Origin: Ovis canadensis
Taxonomy: Eukaryota; Chordata; Mammalia; Artiodactyla; Bovidae
Length of the DNA stretch: 64,000 nucleotides
Reading direction: 5' to 3'
Assembly (NCBI RefSeq): GCF_042477335.2
Contig: NC_091251.1
Coordinates: 33,806,501-33,870,500 of the forward strand
Of the stretch, positions 1-57,040 are shown piece after piece (positions within the stretch are counted from its first letter, which is position 1; every line of letters begins with the position of its first letter). Position numbers and translations under genes: made by a program. The notes under the pieces were generated by a model, which made no database searches, was not told where the DNA came from, and worked only from the letters and a program-made list of their open reading frames with translations.

Positions 1-159
1 GGGCTGATCCAGGCCTGACAGCCACAGGATACTGCCCCAGAGATGCCTGTGATCAGAGCAGAGGACCTCGAGTCGGGGAGTGGGGGTCTGTGCTGGGTCC
101 CCAACCGGGGTCTGGCACAGCGCAGGCAGCGTGCAGGGCTACAGGTCTAACACCACAGT

Positions 160-415
160 GCTCAGTAGGTGCTGCAAGGGCTTTCTTTAGTTGCAGCGAG
201 TGGGGGCTGTTCTCTGTTCAGTGTGCGGGCTTCTCATTGCGGTGGCTTCTCTAGCTGTGGAGCTCGGGCTCTAGAGCATCCAGGCTTCAGTAGTTGTGGC
301 AAATGGGCTCAGTTGCTCCATGGCTTGTGGGGTCTTCCGGGACCAGGGATCAAACCTGTGTCCCCTGCATTGGCAGGTAGATTCCTAACCACTGGACAAC
401 CAGGGAAGTCCTGAT
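160..415 (-). mobile_element. CHR-type SINE
   Basis: A tRNA-derived SINE in reverse, recognised by GCGGGCTTCTCATTGCGGTGG-like text near 228, AGTAGTTGTGGC near 290, and the end CCACTGGACAACCAGGGAAG at 392-411. This family is shared by ruminants, hippos and whales. Confidence 0.8.
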
Positions 416-1624
416 CTTCATAGCCCCTGACTATCCCCATGTTACAGATGATGAAACTGACTCAGGGAGGTTCCGTAACTGACATCAATCACACAGCTGG
501 GAAACAGAGGGGCTGCGTTTCAAAGTGGACCTTTGTGACCAACTCCAAAGCTTGCCCGGGTGCCCCTCGCAAGCTCTCTGAGGCCTCCAGCCTGGATCCA
601 AACTATTCACGCCCCACCAAGCCTCTCTTTTAGTGAGTTGTGCCCCTCTGAACACTCCCCGAGGGTAAGATCTACCTTTCCCAGCACCCCAAATTAAATA
701 GGGCCAGCCTCAGCCCCTTCCTTCCAGCTGTCCACTGTCTGTCGGAAAGCAGAGTCTCTGGACAAGGGGGTGGGGGCAGGGTGCAGAGGGGCGCAAAGAT
801 TTGGAAGCCAGCAGGAAGACAAAAGAATGACAAGAAGGAGCAGCTGTTTGCAAAGGGAAACCTGAGACGTGCACAAAGCTCAGGCCCTAAGCCCAGGCTC
901 GTGTGGAGCCAGGGTAGGGGTCTCCCCAAGGTCAGAGACTCTGGCGGCAGGCGGATTGGAGTGCTGGGCCCCACTCCAGGGTGCGTCCCCCCTCCCATAT
1001 GCGCAGACAGCCGTGCCCCCTTCCTCTTCCTGGCCGAAGACACCTGCCTCTTTCTGCCGCTCTCCTGCTCCCATCCCATGGGTTTGGGGGCTCCTTTCTT
1101 ATTTCCCTCCTTTCACGCCGAGGTCTCCTTTGACTTGCCCTGGTGCACCCCTCCTCCTCCCATTCCTGGTAGTAATTTTAGCAACTTTTCCTCTGAACTC
1201 CCGCTGGCATGTTCACAGCAAATGGCCCCTGCTTGGGCCTGACACTTGATCAGGGTGGTGACAGAGCCCAGACAAAGCAGTCACAATGCTGGGGAGGGGA
1301 GGGCAGCGGAGACAGATTACCTTCCTTCCACTGCAGGCCTTATTTGGTCTACCTTGGTGAAGCTGTCCGCCCTCCAGCCCCTCTTTATTTATAGCATTTT
1401 GCTCTGCTCTTTGTCTTATCTGCTATCACTCTAACACACCCTGCACTCTCCCCATGCACCCCCACACAGGCGGCCCCTGGCCCCTCACTCCTCCCACCAG
1501 GAATGTGCACACGAGCAAAGGCACTGGCTGTAAGTTCAGGCCTGGATTTCACGTCTTCAAACAGTTGAGCAGAGCTGTGTGGAGGAAGGATCTTTATACT
1601 GGTCACTGTTACATCCTGATCAAC

Positions 1625-1675
1625 TAAAATAATGCCTGGCACGTAGGTGTTCAATAAACACTAGTTGAATGAAGG
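1625..1675 (+). repeat. MIR-like SINE tail
   Basis: TGCCTGGCACGTAGGTGTTC with AATAAA and TTGAATGAA is the typical degraded MIR 3' end. Confidence 0.5.
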
Positions 1676-3503
1676 AGTCAGCAAAGCTGCGGTCTTCAAA
1701 CTGTAGTGAGTAGAAGGAAGAGAATCCTGATGCAGCTAAGCGTAGATGCCAGAGGGCTGAAGAAAGAGTGGGGATATTTAAGGATGTCAGACCCTCCAAT
1801 CTGGCTTCAAACTGTGGCACTGAGGCAACAAGCCTAGAGACGGGCGAGTTCTCTTCCCTTCTTCATAAGCTCTCTTGAGAAGAGTAACACTGTAACACCA
1901 GCAGGCGGGATCCCCCCAACTCAGCAGGAGGGGAACAAAGTACCATTGATTTACTAACTGTAGAAAAGGCTTCCCAGCTCTATGCCACAGACGCCCGTGA
2001 TGAAGATACTGGCTTTGAAATGGCTCGGCTGGCTCCCAAGCATCCTCTGTGCTTCTCAGTTGCCGGCATCTGTGTCTGAGCCCTGGGAACTCAGGGAGGG
2101 GCAGCTGCTTTAGCTTGGAAAGCTCGAGGGGGTGGATAAAAAGGAACTTTGCCCTTCGTAGCCAGTCCCTGAGGTCCCCACCAGTGGACCTAACCCCTCA
2201 GCACGTGGCAGGGCCTGGTCGGGACCCTCAGGGTTTGTTCTGCTGAGCAGTGCCTGCAGGGGCTGCCTCAGCGGCTGCACACCATGACACCTGGGAGCCG
2301 GGGCTGCTCTGGCTGCATAGCCCCTGCGTTTCATGGTCGGCCTCCCACTTGCCAGCTCCTGCCCAACTAACGCTGCCCTGACTGCGTCGTGGTTACCAGG
2401 CAGCCCCCACCGAGGCCTGGATCGCCCTTCCCTGCTGCACCCACCGCACCTTCAAAGTGCACCTGTGCCCCATCCCCCTGCCTACAGCTCTCCTTCCAAG
2501 CGGACAGTAATCAGATGGATCAGCCCGCATGCGCTGAAGAGTTGAGACTGGGAAGGAGGGGGAGCTTCAAACCAAACCATCCAGTGGTTGCCTGGACACA
2601 GAGCCAGTGAAGCTTAAACACTGGAGGAGCGTGGCATCGGCTGTGTTCTGTGCTCACAGGCTGAGCCCCAACTCCCTTTGCTCCCCTCCTCTGTGGCTGC
2701 TCCTTAGGTCCTCAGGAAAGTGGGAGATCTTTCCAGTCCCTCTACCCACCTTGCCTGAACACTAATCTCACCAGAGCTGGAACAGAACACAAGCGGGGTG
2801 CAGGCAGGCACAGCCCCTCCTAGATCACAGCAGCTGTGTTGTCTAGGCCCTGAGGTGGGGCATTTAGTGCCTGTGGTCAGGGCTAGGAAAACAGGCAAAA
2901 GGCTCCAACCAAGGACATCTGGAGCCAGCCCTCCACACACAGTGGGCCCTGGGCTGCTCGGACCCCCAGCCCTCCTTCTCAGGCTCCTTCCCCAGGCTGG
3001 GCTCCACCCCCATCTCTTGAGCTGCTCCCCACCCTCCTTGAATCTTGCTGCCCTGACTGGCTGCATGATCTCAGAGAAGGCTTTTCCTCTCCCCATGAAG
3101 TGAAGGACTTGGACCCATCACTAAGGCCTGTCTGGCTCTGAGGCTCGGTGACCTCACACACTGCCTGGCTGTCCAAGGAAATCAGTGCCTGAGCCAGAAG
3201 CCCCATCTCTAAGCTCCCTGGTCGTACGTCTTGCAGTTTGGCTGGAAAGCCTCCTTCCAGCTGCCCCCACCTAGCCCATACCCTGGGTCCAACTCTGCTC
3301 TGGGGTTGCTCGCTCTCAGCCCCATCCCATGTCACAGTTGGGTGCAGGAGCCAGGCCAGGGAGCAGGAAGGACACTAAGCAAGGGACCAGGCTGGTCCTG
3401 GGGGCAGGGTCCCTGAGGGCAGTAGTCCAAGAGGGCGTGGAGGTGGGGGGACGGCCTGCCTGAGGTCAAGGTGGTCGTGGTCAGTTCCCCCTCCCACCAG
3501 CTG

Positions 3504-3594
3504 TGGAATGTGAGGCCTGGCCTGGGAGATATTTTGGCTGTACTTGCAGCCCTCCCCGCCCCCTGGAATCAGACCCTGCTCACTCCATGCCATA
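3504..3594 (+). promoter_or_regulatory. MYH7: MYH7 promoter M-CAT-type sites
   Basis: Two TEAD/M-CAT-like elements are visible. TGGAATG at 3504-3510 is the reverse complement of CATTCCA and lies about 285 bp before the inferred start. CATGCCATA at 3586-3594 lies about 200 bp before it. Published MYH7 promoters carry a distal and a proximal M-CAT at about these positions, which drive muscle-specific and alpha-adrenergic expression. The match is by motif and spacing only. Confidence 0.6.
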
Positions 3595-3760
3595 ACAATG
3601 ACGACCACTTCCAATTGTTTCCTAGCTTGGGGGGGGGGGAGGGGAGCATGGTTTGGGAAAGGAGGGGGGAGCCTGGGGGAAATGCTTCTAGTGACAACAG
3701 TCCTTTCTAAATCCGGCTGGGGACTGGGTGCAGGTGGGGGTGGGGGGGCCCTGCTTCCCC

Positions 3761-3767
3761 ATATATA
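3761..3767 (+). promoter_or_regulatory. MYH7: MYH7 TATA box
   Basis: ATATATA follows a C-rich stretch and precedes CAGCCCC, the arrangement known for the beta-MHC promoter. It predicts a transcription start near 3791-3795. Confidence 0.8.
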
Positions 3768-3792
3768 CAGCCCCCGCCTGGCCAGGTCGGCT

Positions 3793-3839
3793 CCACAGCT
3801 CTCTCCTGCGCTCCAGTCTTCTCTCCTTGCTGCTCTCAG
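3793..3839 (+). other. MYH7: MYH7 5' UTR exon 1
   Basis: Short non-coding first exon. The left end is inferred about 30 bp downstream of the TATA box. The right end is the donor CTCAG/GTAGGG. Intron 1 runs to 4989 and includes a short TG repeat near 4070-4087 and an old MIR. Confidence 0.6.
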
Positions 3840-4539
3840 GTAGGGGCTGGGAGCTGGCGGCCCTCCTCTGGGATAAGGGCCCAGGTTTAGGAAGGGGCTC
3901 CTCCAGGAACAGCACGCTGCTTTCAGGGCTTCATGCAAAGTGTCAGGTCTGGTCACGGAGCACACACGGGCAGGTCTAAACATGTGTGTACATGCCAGGG
4001 GAAAGGGGGCTCATGTGTTACAGGGGGAGATGTCTGTGTCTGACTGAACATGTGGGACCAGAGGGGTGTATGTGTGTGTGTGTGTCTGAATGTTTGGTGA
4101 GGGAGGCTATGTGCCTCACTGCCTGAGACACAGAAATATCAACTGAGAGAGGAGTTTATGATCAGGCCCGAGGACAAGCAGGAAGCGGCAAGAGGATGGC
4201 AGAGAACATTTCAGAAGTTCGTGCATAAAAGCTAGTTCTGTGAGGTTTGCACTGGGTAACTACCCACATTCACATACACAGGATGGCCCGTGTGCGCAGC
4301 TGGGAGTCGAGCGGTGGGAGGATGTGTGCCCCCTGCAAAAGTTGCTCCCGGGGACAGGAACATGGTGTCCTGTCTTCATACCCTTGACATGGTCTCTGTG
4401 CTAGGCACAGACTGAATGTACAGCTCGCCACATATCCGTGGAGCGCGTTCAGCTGTGCCATGGGTGTGTCTATGAGAAGATGCCCATGGGGGCTCCTCTC
4501 TGACAGCGTCCACCACAACTGACCGCAGATTGGGGACAG

Positions 4540-4720
4540 GATGGATGAGAACTGGCTCCGGAGTCATGAGACTTGGGTTCAAGTCCTGGCTCCGCCACTT
4601 ACTGTGATGTGTTTTTGGACAAGCAAGCTCATGAACCTAGATTTCCTCCTCTGTAGAATGGGGTGAGGACTGAGGAGGAGGACAGGCATGAAAATGCTCT
4701 GTAGGCTATAAAGCCCCAAT
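4540..4720 (+). repeat. MIR SINE in MYH7 intron 1
   Basis: Contains TTGGGTTCAAGTCCTGGCTC, then CCACTTACTGTG and later TCCTCTGTAGAATGGGGTGA, the diagnostic order of an MIR. Confidence 0.7.
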
Positions 4721-4989
4721 AGTGTGACCACTGGTTGTATGTCAGGTGGCTCAAAAATGCAAGCTTCACTAGATGGGAGAGGCCAGGGCAGGGCCATCAG
4801 CCAGGAGTGAGGAGTGAGGGGCTCACTGAGGTGGCATCAAGAACCTGGGTGGGAAAAGCGAGAGAGAGAGCGGGACCAGAGAAGCCTGCCACCACCTCCA
4901 CCCCTGTTCAGGCCTTGGGGTGGAGGGGTGCTGAATGGCAGGACTGGTGAGGCAGGGACACAGCCCTGACCAACCTTCCTTCTCTCCAG

Positions 4990-5042
4990 GCCCCTGCCGC
5001 CTTGAGCCCCTTTCCTCTCGAAGGCGCGTTTGAAAAGCCAAG
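4990..5042 (+). other. MYH7: MYH7 5' UTR exon 2
   Basis: Non-coding exon between the acceptor TCTCTCCAG and the donor AAG/GTAAGG. A second untranslated exon here is expected from MYH7 in other mammals. Confidence 0.6.
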
Positions 5043-5438
5043 GTAAGGAGAGCCGATCCGAGAAGACGCACAACTCTAGTTTCTGCCTCGCCTTAGGGAG
5101 CACAGCCTGGTGGCCAGGAGTTCTTACCTGTGACTAGTGAAGGAGTCAGGTAGTGAAGAGGTTCAGAGATGCGTGTAGTGTGTATAGTTAGCTTCCTGCT
5201 CCCAGAAGCCCAGGGCACTCTGCCCTCCGCTAGGAGGGCCCCAGGCTGGACCAAGTTAGCCTCTGCCTCTGCCCCAGTAGATTTGCTGGGGCTAGGAGAT
5301 GAGCTGAAGGAATGAGGGACTCTCGGTGACCCCTGCTGACCCCCGAGCACTGTGCTAGACTTTGGGGCTCCTGCTGCAGGGGAGAAGAGTGGAGGGGAGG
5401 GCAGTCAGCTTCTTCTCCCTCCCTTTGCAGCCGCAGCC

Positions 5439-25427
<19,989 letters not shown>

Positions 25428-25519
25428 CCGTGCCACGTCTTCTTGGTCTGCCGCATCTTGAGGGTGCAACGAAGCTCCCAGTCCCGGAGCCTGGAGAGCT
25501 GCCCCTTTGGAAGAAGCAG

Positions 25520-25525
25520 AATAAA
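25520..25525 (+). terminator. MYH7: MYH7 polyadenylation signal
   Basis: AATAAA lies 93 bases after the stop codon and is followed by GCAATTTTCCTTGAAG, as in the short conserved MYH7 3' UTR. Cleavage is expected near 25540. Confidence 0.85.
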
Positions 25526-27648
25526 GCAATTTTCCTTGAAGTGAGATCCTGCCTCTAGACTCTTCTTCACAGCCTGCCAGCCACAGGAACACGAGGACAT
25601 GACCACGGGACGGGGAGGGGGGCTCCAGGGGAGGAGGCCAGACCCAGGAGGCCTCCCTGGGGAGCCTGGGAGGCTCCGAGCATCCTTGGTGCAGCACTGC
25701 CATGGTCTCCCGTCACCTCCTCAGCAGATGACACCTCTCCTGTCAGCCCTCTCCCTGGCCCAGAGACCCTGGGGGTTAAAGGAGATTTAGAGAAGCCCTT
25801 GAAGCCCTCCTAGAGCACGTGAGCCCATCTGTGTTGACCTAGCCCCTGATCTGATCAACACCGCCCCCTCTGCTGACAATAGCCCGGCTGGGCCATGGGG
25901 AGGAGGTTTAGTGTGTGAGGGTGCCCTCCAAGGCATGACCCACTTAGAGTAATGACCCCCCAGTCCCCATCCGAGGTGAGTGTCTGAGAGGGCACAGGAC
26001 TGGCATCCGTAGCTCCTCCCCCTTCCAGACACAGCCTCCACTGTCTCCAACTACCTTCCCATCATGACCAGGAGAACTGCACTCCAGCCCACCTCCCATC
26101 TCCTCCTGGGACCTGGCCTGTGGTCCAAGACACTCTATTCTTCTCCCTCATTACTTCCTACCATAGCTTTTGGCCTTGCTGGAAGATGGAGGTTCTTTGA
26201 CCCGTTTAGAGCAGGTCATCTGAGGGGGGGGCAGGCAAATGGGCTGGGGAAAGTCACGGTGAGCAGGACCCTGGGGAAGGAAGGGGCTGGGGAGGATCAC
26301 CAGAGGGCTGGAAAGTGGAGGAAGGAGTAAGCTCCATCTCAACTAAACAAGCCCAGTCCTCCACCTGCCCCAGACTCACTGCCACACCTGGGCTGCTTAG
26401 GGAAGGCCTGGACCACAGAGCACGGGGACTGAGGAGGCCCTGGCCTGAATCCTCCCCAGTGTGCTACACATGGCCACTCCCAGCCCCTCTGGGCTCTGAG
26501 CTCCCAATGCAGCAGCTAAAGTGCCCATTCCAGGGAGGAGAGGAAGAGGAAAGAAGGGGAACAGGGAAGGAAAAAGGAAAGACCTAAGCAGGTCTGCAGT
26601 GGAGAGAGAGGGAGAAGGTTCAAGAACATGGAGGATGGTGAACAAGGAAACCAACAGAGAGAATATAGAGGAAGTGAGGTGGGTGCCCTTGAAAGACCCA
26701 CAGGCTATCCCATCATTCTCTTCACATCCTCCTCCACTCTCCCTGCCTAGCACCAGTCTTCCTAGGAAAGACTTGGAGAGGAAATACCTGGAGGAAAGAG
26801 AGGGACATGTGTGAAAAGGAAGATGCGGGGGATACTCAGAGAATCCAAGCTTCCAGAGCAGAAAACAGAGGCAGAGAGAACAGCCAGTGCCCACGCAGCA
26901 GACAGGCCCCCGAAGGAGGATGCTGAGAGGGGATGGGAGAGGAGACAGAGAGGGCGAGCCTTGGATAGAGAAGCTGGAAGAGCCAAGGTTCTGGTACTGG
27001 CCACAGGAAAGAATCCTGGGTCACCCTCAGATGCCGGCAAAATTGAGAAAGCGGAGAATGGTTAGGTTCAAGAGGAGTGGATGAAGACCCAGGAGCAGGA
27101 AGTGCAGGCTGAGATAGGACAAGCAGAGGGTGAGCAGAGGCTGGGCTCAGAGAAAGGCAGAGACGTGTGGAAATACAGGCATGTCAGACCGTGCAATGGG
27201 CAGAAATATGGCGCCAGGGAGAAAGGGGGCCCAGGTCCAGCTTTGAGACAGGGAACCGGGCAGAGGGGAAGGGAGACAGACACAGAGAAGGACAGACATA
27301 CAGGGAGCCAGGCAAATGCAGGGCTTCTCTCCTCGGCCCCTTACCTGTGGCAGGAGTGACCAACCGGCACGCTCACCCTCCAGGACTCCTGGCAGAATAA
27401 GGAGCTGCTTCGGGAGGACAGAGAGTAGGGATGGATGTGAGAGGGAGACTAGGATAGGGAGAGGATGGCAAACCAGACCAGACGGGAGGGGCAGAACCCT
27501 GGAACTGTGTTAAGCCCTCCCCTCTTCCCCCTTCCATAGGAGACAGTGGGAACCGCCTGCCTACCCCTCACCACCCCTCGACTCCATCTATACCCAGTCT
27601 GGCTCTCTCAGAACATAAGGTTCCCTGAGGACAAAGCCTAGCCTTTGT

Positions 27649-27694
27649 CACCTGGTTCTGACCCAGCCTGACCTGATGTTCCCAGCCCCTTATC
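27649..27694. promoter_or_regulatory. Candidate enhancer cluster: E-box, DR4 nuclear-receptor site, GATA site
   Basis: Within 46 bp there is CACCTG (27649-27654), a direct repeat TGACCC-AGCC-TGACCT (27659-27674), and CTTATC (27689-27694). On the - strand the repeat reads AGGTCA, four bases, GGGTCA, the spacing bound by thyroid hormone receptor/RXR. The cluster lies about 1.9 kb before the MYH6 start. Function is inferred from motifs only. Confidence 0.45.
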
Positions 27695-29195
27695 ACGTCC
27701 CCAGGGCAATGGGAACTAGGCAGTGACGCACTGGGCCACAGACTAAACCCCCAGCTTGTGTACTAGGTCCTCGAGTGACCTGGAGATGGGGACAAGTAGC
27801 TTTCATCCCAGGGGGAAATGAGTTGGCATATGCGCCTGCAGGAGATGGGAATGTGGGGTTGACTACGGTCCCCCCAAGGACATGGGTATAGGGTACAAGT
27901 CCCCTGGAGACAGATGTGTATTCCTGAGTCCCACAATGGGGCAGTGGAGGGCCCTAGGGAGTTGGAGACCATGTGGGAGAGACCACATAATTGGTGGAAA
28001 GCAGAGAAGCCGACCCCCATCCATCCTACCCACCTCCACACTCTAGAGCTATATTGAGAGGTGACAGGAGATGGTTTGGGAGGGGGAGCTTGGGAGCATG
28101 TTCCTGGGTGTGAGGGTGTAGGGAAAGCCAGGGCAGCAGAGTCTGGCTTTGTTTCCTGAACACAATGTCCACTTAGTCATAACAGGCATGGCTACTGCCT
28201 CTGAGAGGTGGCATCACTGGAGGCAGGGAGGGGGGCCACAAGGGCCTGAGGCGCTTGGGGACACTCTCCAAGAAGGACATGTGAGTATGAGCCCCATGAG
28301 GGTTGAGAGGCGACACCAGGGTTCTACCTGGGGAGACGGGAGTGGACTGCAGAGCCCCCACCCTGTGGAATGCCAAGCTTGGGGCCCAGCTGGTGTAAAT
28401 CCCGGGGATTGCCAGGGCCCCAGTCAGCCTCAGCAGCACCTGCACCCTCTGGCAGCCCAGGGAGGCGGAAGGGAGCACCCCCACCCTCACCCCTCCTGCC
28501 TCAGGCCCCAGGGATTAACGCCTCTCCCACCCCCATCCCATCCCACAATGGGAGCAGAGGATGGCAGTGAAGGGTAAAAGCTTCTGTGTGCAAATGTGTG
28601 TTTGGGTGTGCAAAACAACACAGAGGAAAATCTGCAAACTGAAGTATGTAAGAGTGGAAAACCCTCATGTGTGTGTTAAGACTGGGCATGGACCCGTGGT
28701 GGCCAAGTCTGGACAGTAGATGGCTGGACTGCGGGTCTGTGTGCACCTCTGCCATGGTGGCATGGGGGAACTCCGTCTTCTGCTTGACAGGTCAGACAGT
28801 GGCCACTGTATCAGGAGCGTCAGGGAGGGGCTGGGGGCTCCGGATGTGTCCCTAATGTAATGCAACCTCAGGTTCCCAGGAGGGCACCTGCCTGCAGACA
28901 GGGGAACACACAGAAAGAGAGGGCAGCACGAAATTCTTTTCCTGAAAAAGGGAAACTGAGTCAAGGACCCGAGCAGTGGAGCCGCTCCCTGGGCATCCTG
29001 GCTCCAGCTGCCAGGCCCCAGCACCATAGGGCTCCAGGACCAGAGAGGGTGGGAAGTTGCTCCCAGCCTGGGGCCGTGTGAGGACAGGCCAGGGAGGAAA
29101 GGAGGAGGGGAGCCTGTGGCTGGGAGGCAGGGGACAAGCCTCTGGTCTGCAGGAGAAGGTGGCCTTCACCCCGTGTGCTCAACTCACCCTTCAGA

Positions 29196-29205
29196 TTAAA
29201 AATAA
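29196..29205 (+). promoter_or_regulatory. MYH6: MYH6 distal MEF2 site
   Basis: TTAAAAATAA fits the MEF2 consensus YTAWWWWTAR exactly and lies about 340 bp before the inferred start, close to the MEF2 site described in rodent alpha-MHC promoters. Confidence 0.6.
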
Positions 29206-29300
29206 CCAAGGTAAGGGCTTGATGGGGGGGGGGGGGCAGGGGGGAGGTGGTATGAGAAGTCCTGTCTTGCCACTATCGGCCCATCAGTCTTTTGGAGGGG

Positions 29301-29328
29301 AGGAATGTGCCCAAGGACTAAAAAAAGG
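29301..29328 (+). promoter_or_regulatory. MYH6: MYH6 M-CAT and A/T-rich (MEF2/CArG-like) sites
   Basis: AGGAATG at 29301-29307 is the reverse complement of the M-CAT CATTCCT. CTAAAAAAAGG at 29318-29328 is an A-rich MEF2/CArG-like element. Both lie within 240 bp of the TATA box. Confidence 0.55.
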
Positions 29329-29387
29329 CCCTGGAGCCAGAGGGGCTGGGGCGACAGACCTTTCATGGGCAAATCTGGAGGCCCCGG

Positions 29388-29407
29388 TGTCCTCTTGTCA
29401 CCTCCAG
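29388..29407 (-). promoter_or_regulatory. MYH6: MYH6 thyroid hormone response element
   Basis: On the - strand the site reads AGGTGA, CAAG, AGGACA, an imperfect DR4. It differs by one base in the spacer from the functional rat alpha-MHC element as I recall it. It lies about 131-150 bp before the inferred start, matching the known position near -159 to -130. It explains direct activation of MYH6 by thyroid hormone. Confidence 0.8.
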
Positions 29408-29477
29408 AGCCAAGGGATCAAGGGAGGAGGGGCTGGGAGGAGAGAGAGGTGGAAGGGAGGGTCCCTCCGGAAGGACT

Positions 29478-29488
29478 CCAAATTTAGG
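29478..29488 (+). promoter_or_regulatory. MYH6: MYH6 proximal CArG-like box
   Basis: CCAAATTTAGG, an SRF-type element with one extra A/T base, lies 22 bp before the TATA box. Confidence 0.6.
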
Positions 29489-29509
29489 CAGGGGGTGGGG
29501 GCAGCGAAA

Positions 29510-29515
29510 TATAAA
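29510..29515 (+). promoter_or_regulatory. MYH6: MYH6 TATA box
   Basis: TATAAA, followed by GGAGTGTG. It predicts a transcription start near 29535-29541, just before the first donor. Confidence 0.8.
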
Positions 29516-29537
29516 GGAGTGTGCTCCAAGGACAGAC

Positions 29538-29556
29538 TGACACTCCTCTGAACCAG
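29538..29556 (+). other. MYH6: MYH6 5' UTR exon 1
   Basis: Very short non-coding exon ending CTGAACCAG/GTAAGG. The left end is inferred from the TATA box. Confidence 0.55.
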
Positions 29557-29806
29557 GTAAGGTGGGGCTCAGGGTGGGAGCCCCCATCTCGAAGGGAATG
29601 GGGTGAGATCAGTCGGAGGCCCAAGGGTTCTGCTTGAACTGTCTTGCTCCAGCCCTGGGAAGTTGCCCCCGACAGAGGGGGAGGTTCCCAGGGGAAAACC
29701 AGAAACCTCTTTTCTTCTCCTACCGACATGTCCTCCCCGGCTTTCGTCTCTTCCATGTGCTTTCTTCCCCTTTGTCCCTCCTTGGATGGCTTCCCTCTTG
29801 CAATCC

Positions 29807-29890
29807 AGTTTTTTTTTTTTTTTTTTAAGGGAGGATAGTTATAATATTGTGATGGTTCTTGCCATACATCAACATGAATCAGCCACGGGT
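29807..29890 (-). mobile_element. L1 3' fragment in MYH6 intron 1
   Basis: A 17-T run followed by text containing GCCATACATCAACATGAATC, a common artiodactyl L1 segment. A short reverse insertion. Confidence 0.55.
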
Positions 29891-30249
29891 GGTTCAGTTT
29901 TATTTTTCCTCTTGGTTTCTGTCAGCACTTGTCACTATCATACTTCCTGGTCTGTCTCTCTTCCTGCCCCTCTTGGCTGTGTGCTCTAATCTCCTTGCAT
30001 CTCTCTGTTTCAAACGCAGATTCCACACCCCACTCCTTGCACTTTGACTAACTCTGCATCCTCTCTTCCCTGTCTTTCCGCCTCTCACCTGCCCCTGACT
30101 GCCCCTTTCAGTCTGTCCCGCTCGGGTGACTCTCTGGCTTGAGACTCACAGCTTGCTTCTCCCAGTGGGCTGCCCCCTTGTTCTTCATTCTCCTTGTCTC
30201 TTCTCTCTGCTCGGCTGCACCTCTGTGGCTCACGGTCCAGGGTCTTCAG

Positions 30250-30273
30250 GATTCTCTGTGAAGAGGTCACCAG
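30250..30273 (+). other. MYH6: MYH6 candidate 5' UTR exon 2
   Basis: A 24-nt segment GATTCTCTGTGAAGAGGTCA plus CCAG lies between the acceptor GGTCTTCAG and the donor GTGAGA. It resembles the second untranslated exon of other MYH6 transcripts, but it is too short to be sure without RNA. Confidence 0.5.
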
Positions 30274-30404
30274 GTGAGAATCATCTCAGTTTTCTCCTGG
30301 AAGCCAGGTTGCTGGACCAGGGGCCCCTGTCTCTCCTCTGAGTGGCTCAGCACCTTGCCTTAGCAATCTCCAGTCCATTCTACCCCACGCAAACCCCTCA
30401 CTGA

Positions 30405-56981
<26,577 letters not shown>

Positions 56982-57014
56982 CGCTGCCTCCAAACCTCAC
57001 TCTAGCTGCCCTCC

Positions 57015-57020
57015 AATAAA
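57015..57020 (+). terminator. MYH6: MYH6 polyadenylation signal
   Basis: AATAAA lies 33 bases after the stop codon, in CTCCAATAAACATGAATGCC. Cleavage is expected near 57035-57040. Confidence 0.85.
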
Positions 57021-57040
57021 CATGAATGCCAGACTTTGCC

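Larger units (their letters stand above)
1..3500. other. Upstream flank of MYH7, no gene seen
   Basis: Apart from the CHR SINE (about 160-415) and an MIR-like tail (about 1625-1675), this stretch holds no exon, RNA gene or protein I recognise. In other mammals the next gene is tens of kilobases away. Confidence 0.6.
25545..29387. other. MYH7-MYH6 intergenic interval, no gene seen
   Basis: About 3.8 kb without a supported gene. Long purine-rich stretches on the + strand fill about 26520-26680 and 26760-27180. A compact E-box/DR4/GATA cluster lies at 27649-27694, and a canonical MEF2 site lies at 29196-29205. In rodents this interval is known to contain a bidirectional promoter that makes antisense MYH7 RNA as well as MYH6. 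I see no direct sequence mark of the antisense start here. Confidence 0.6.
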
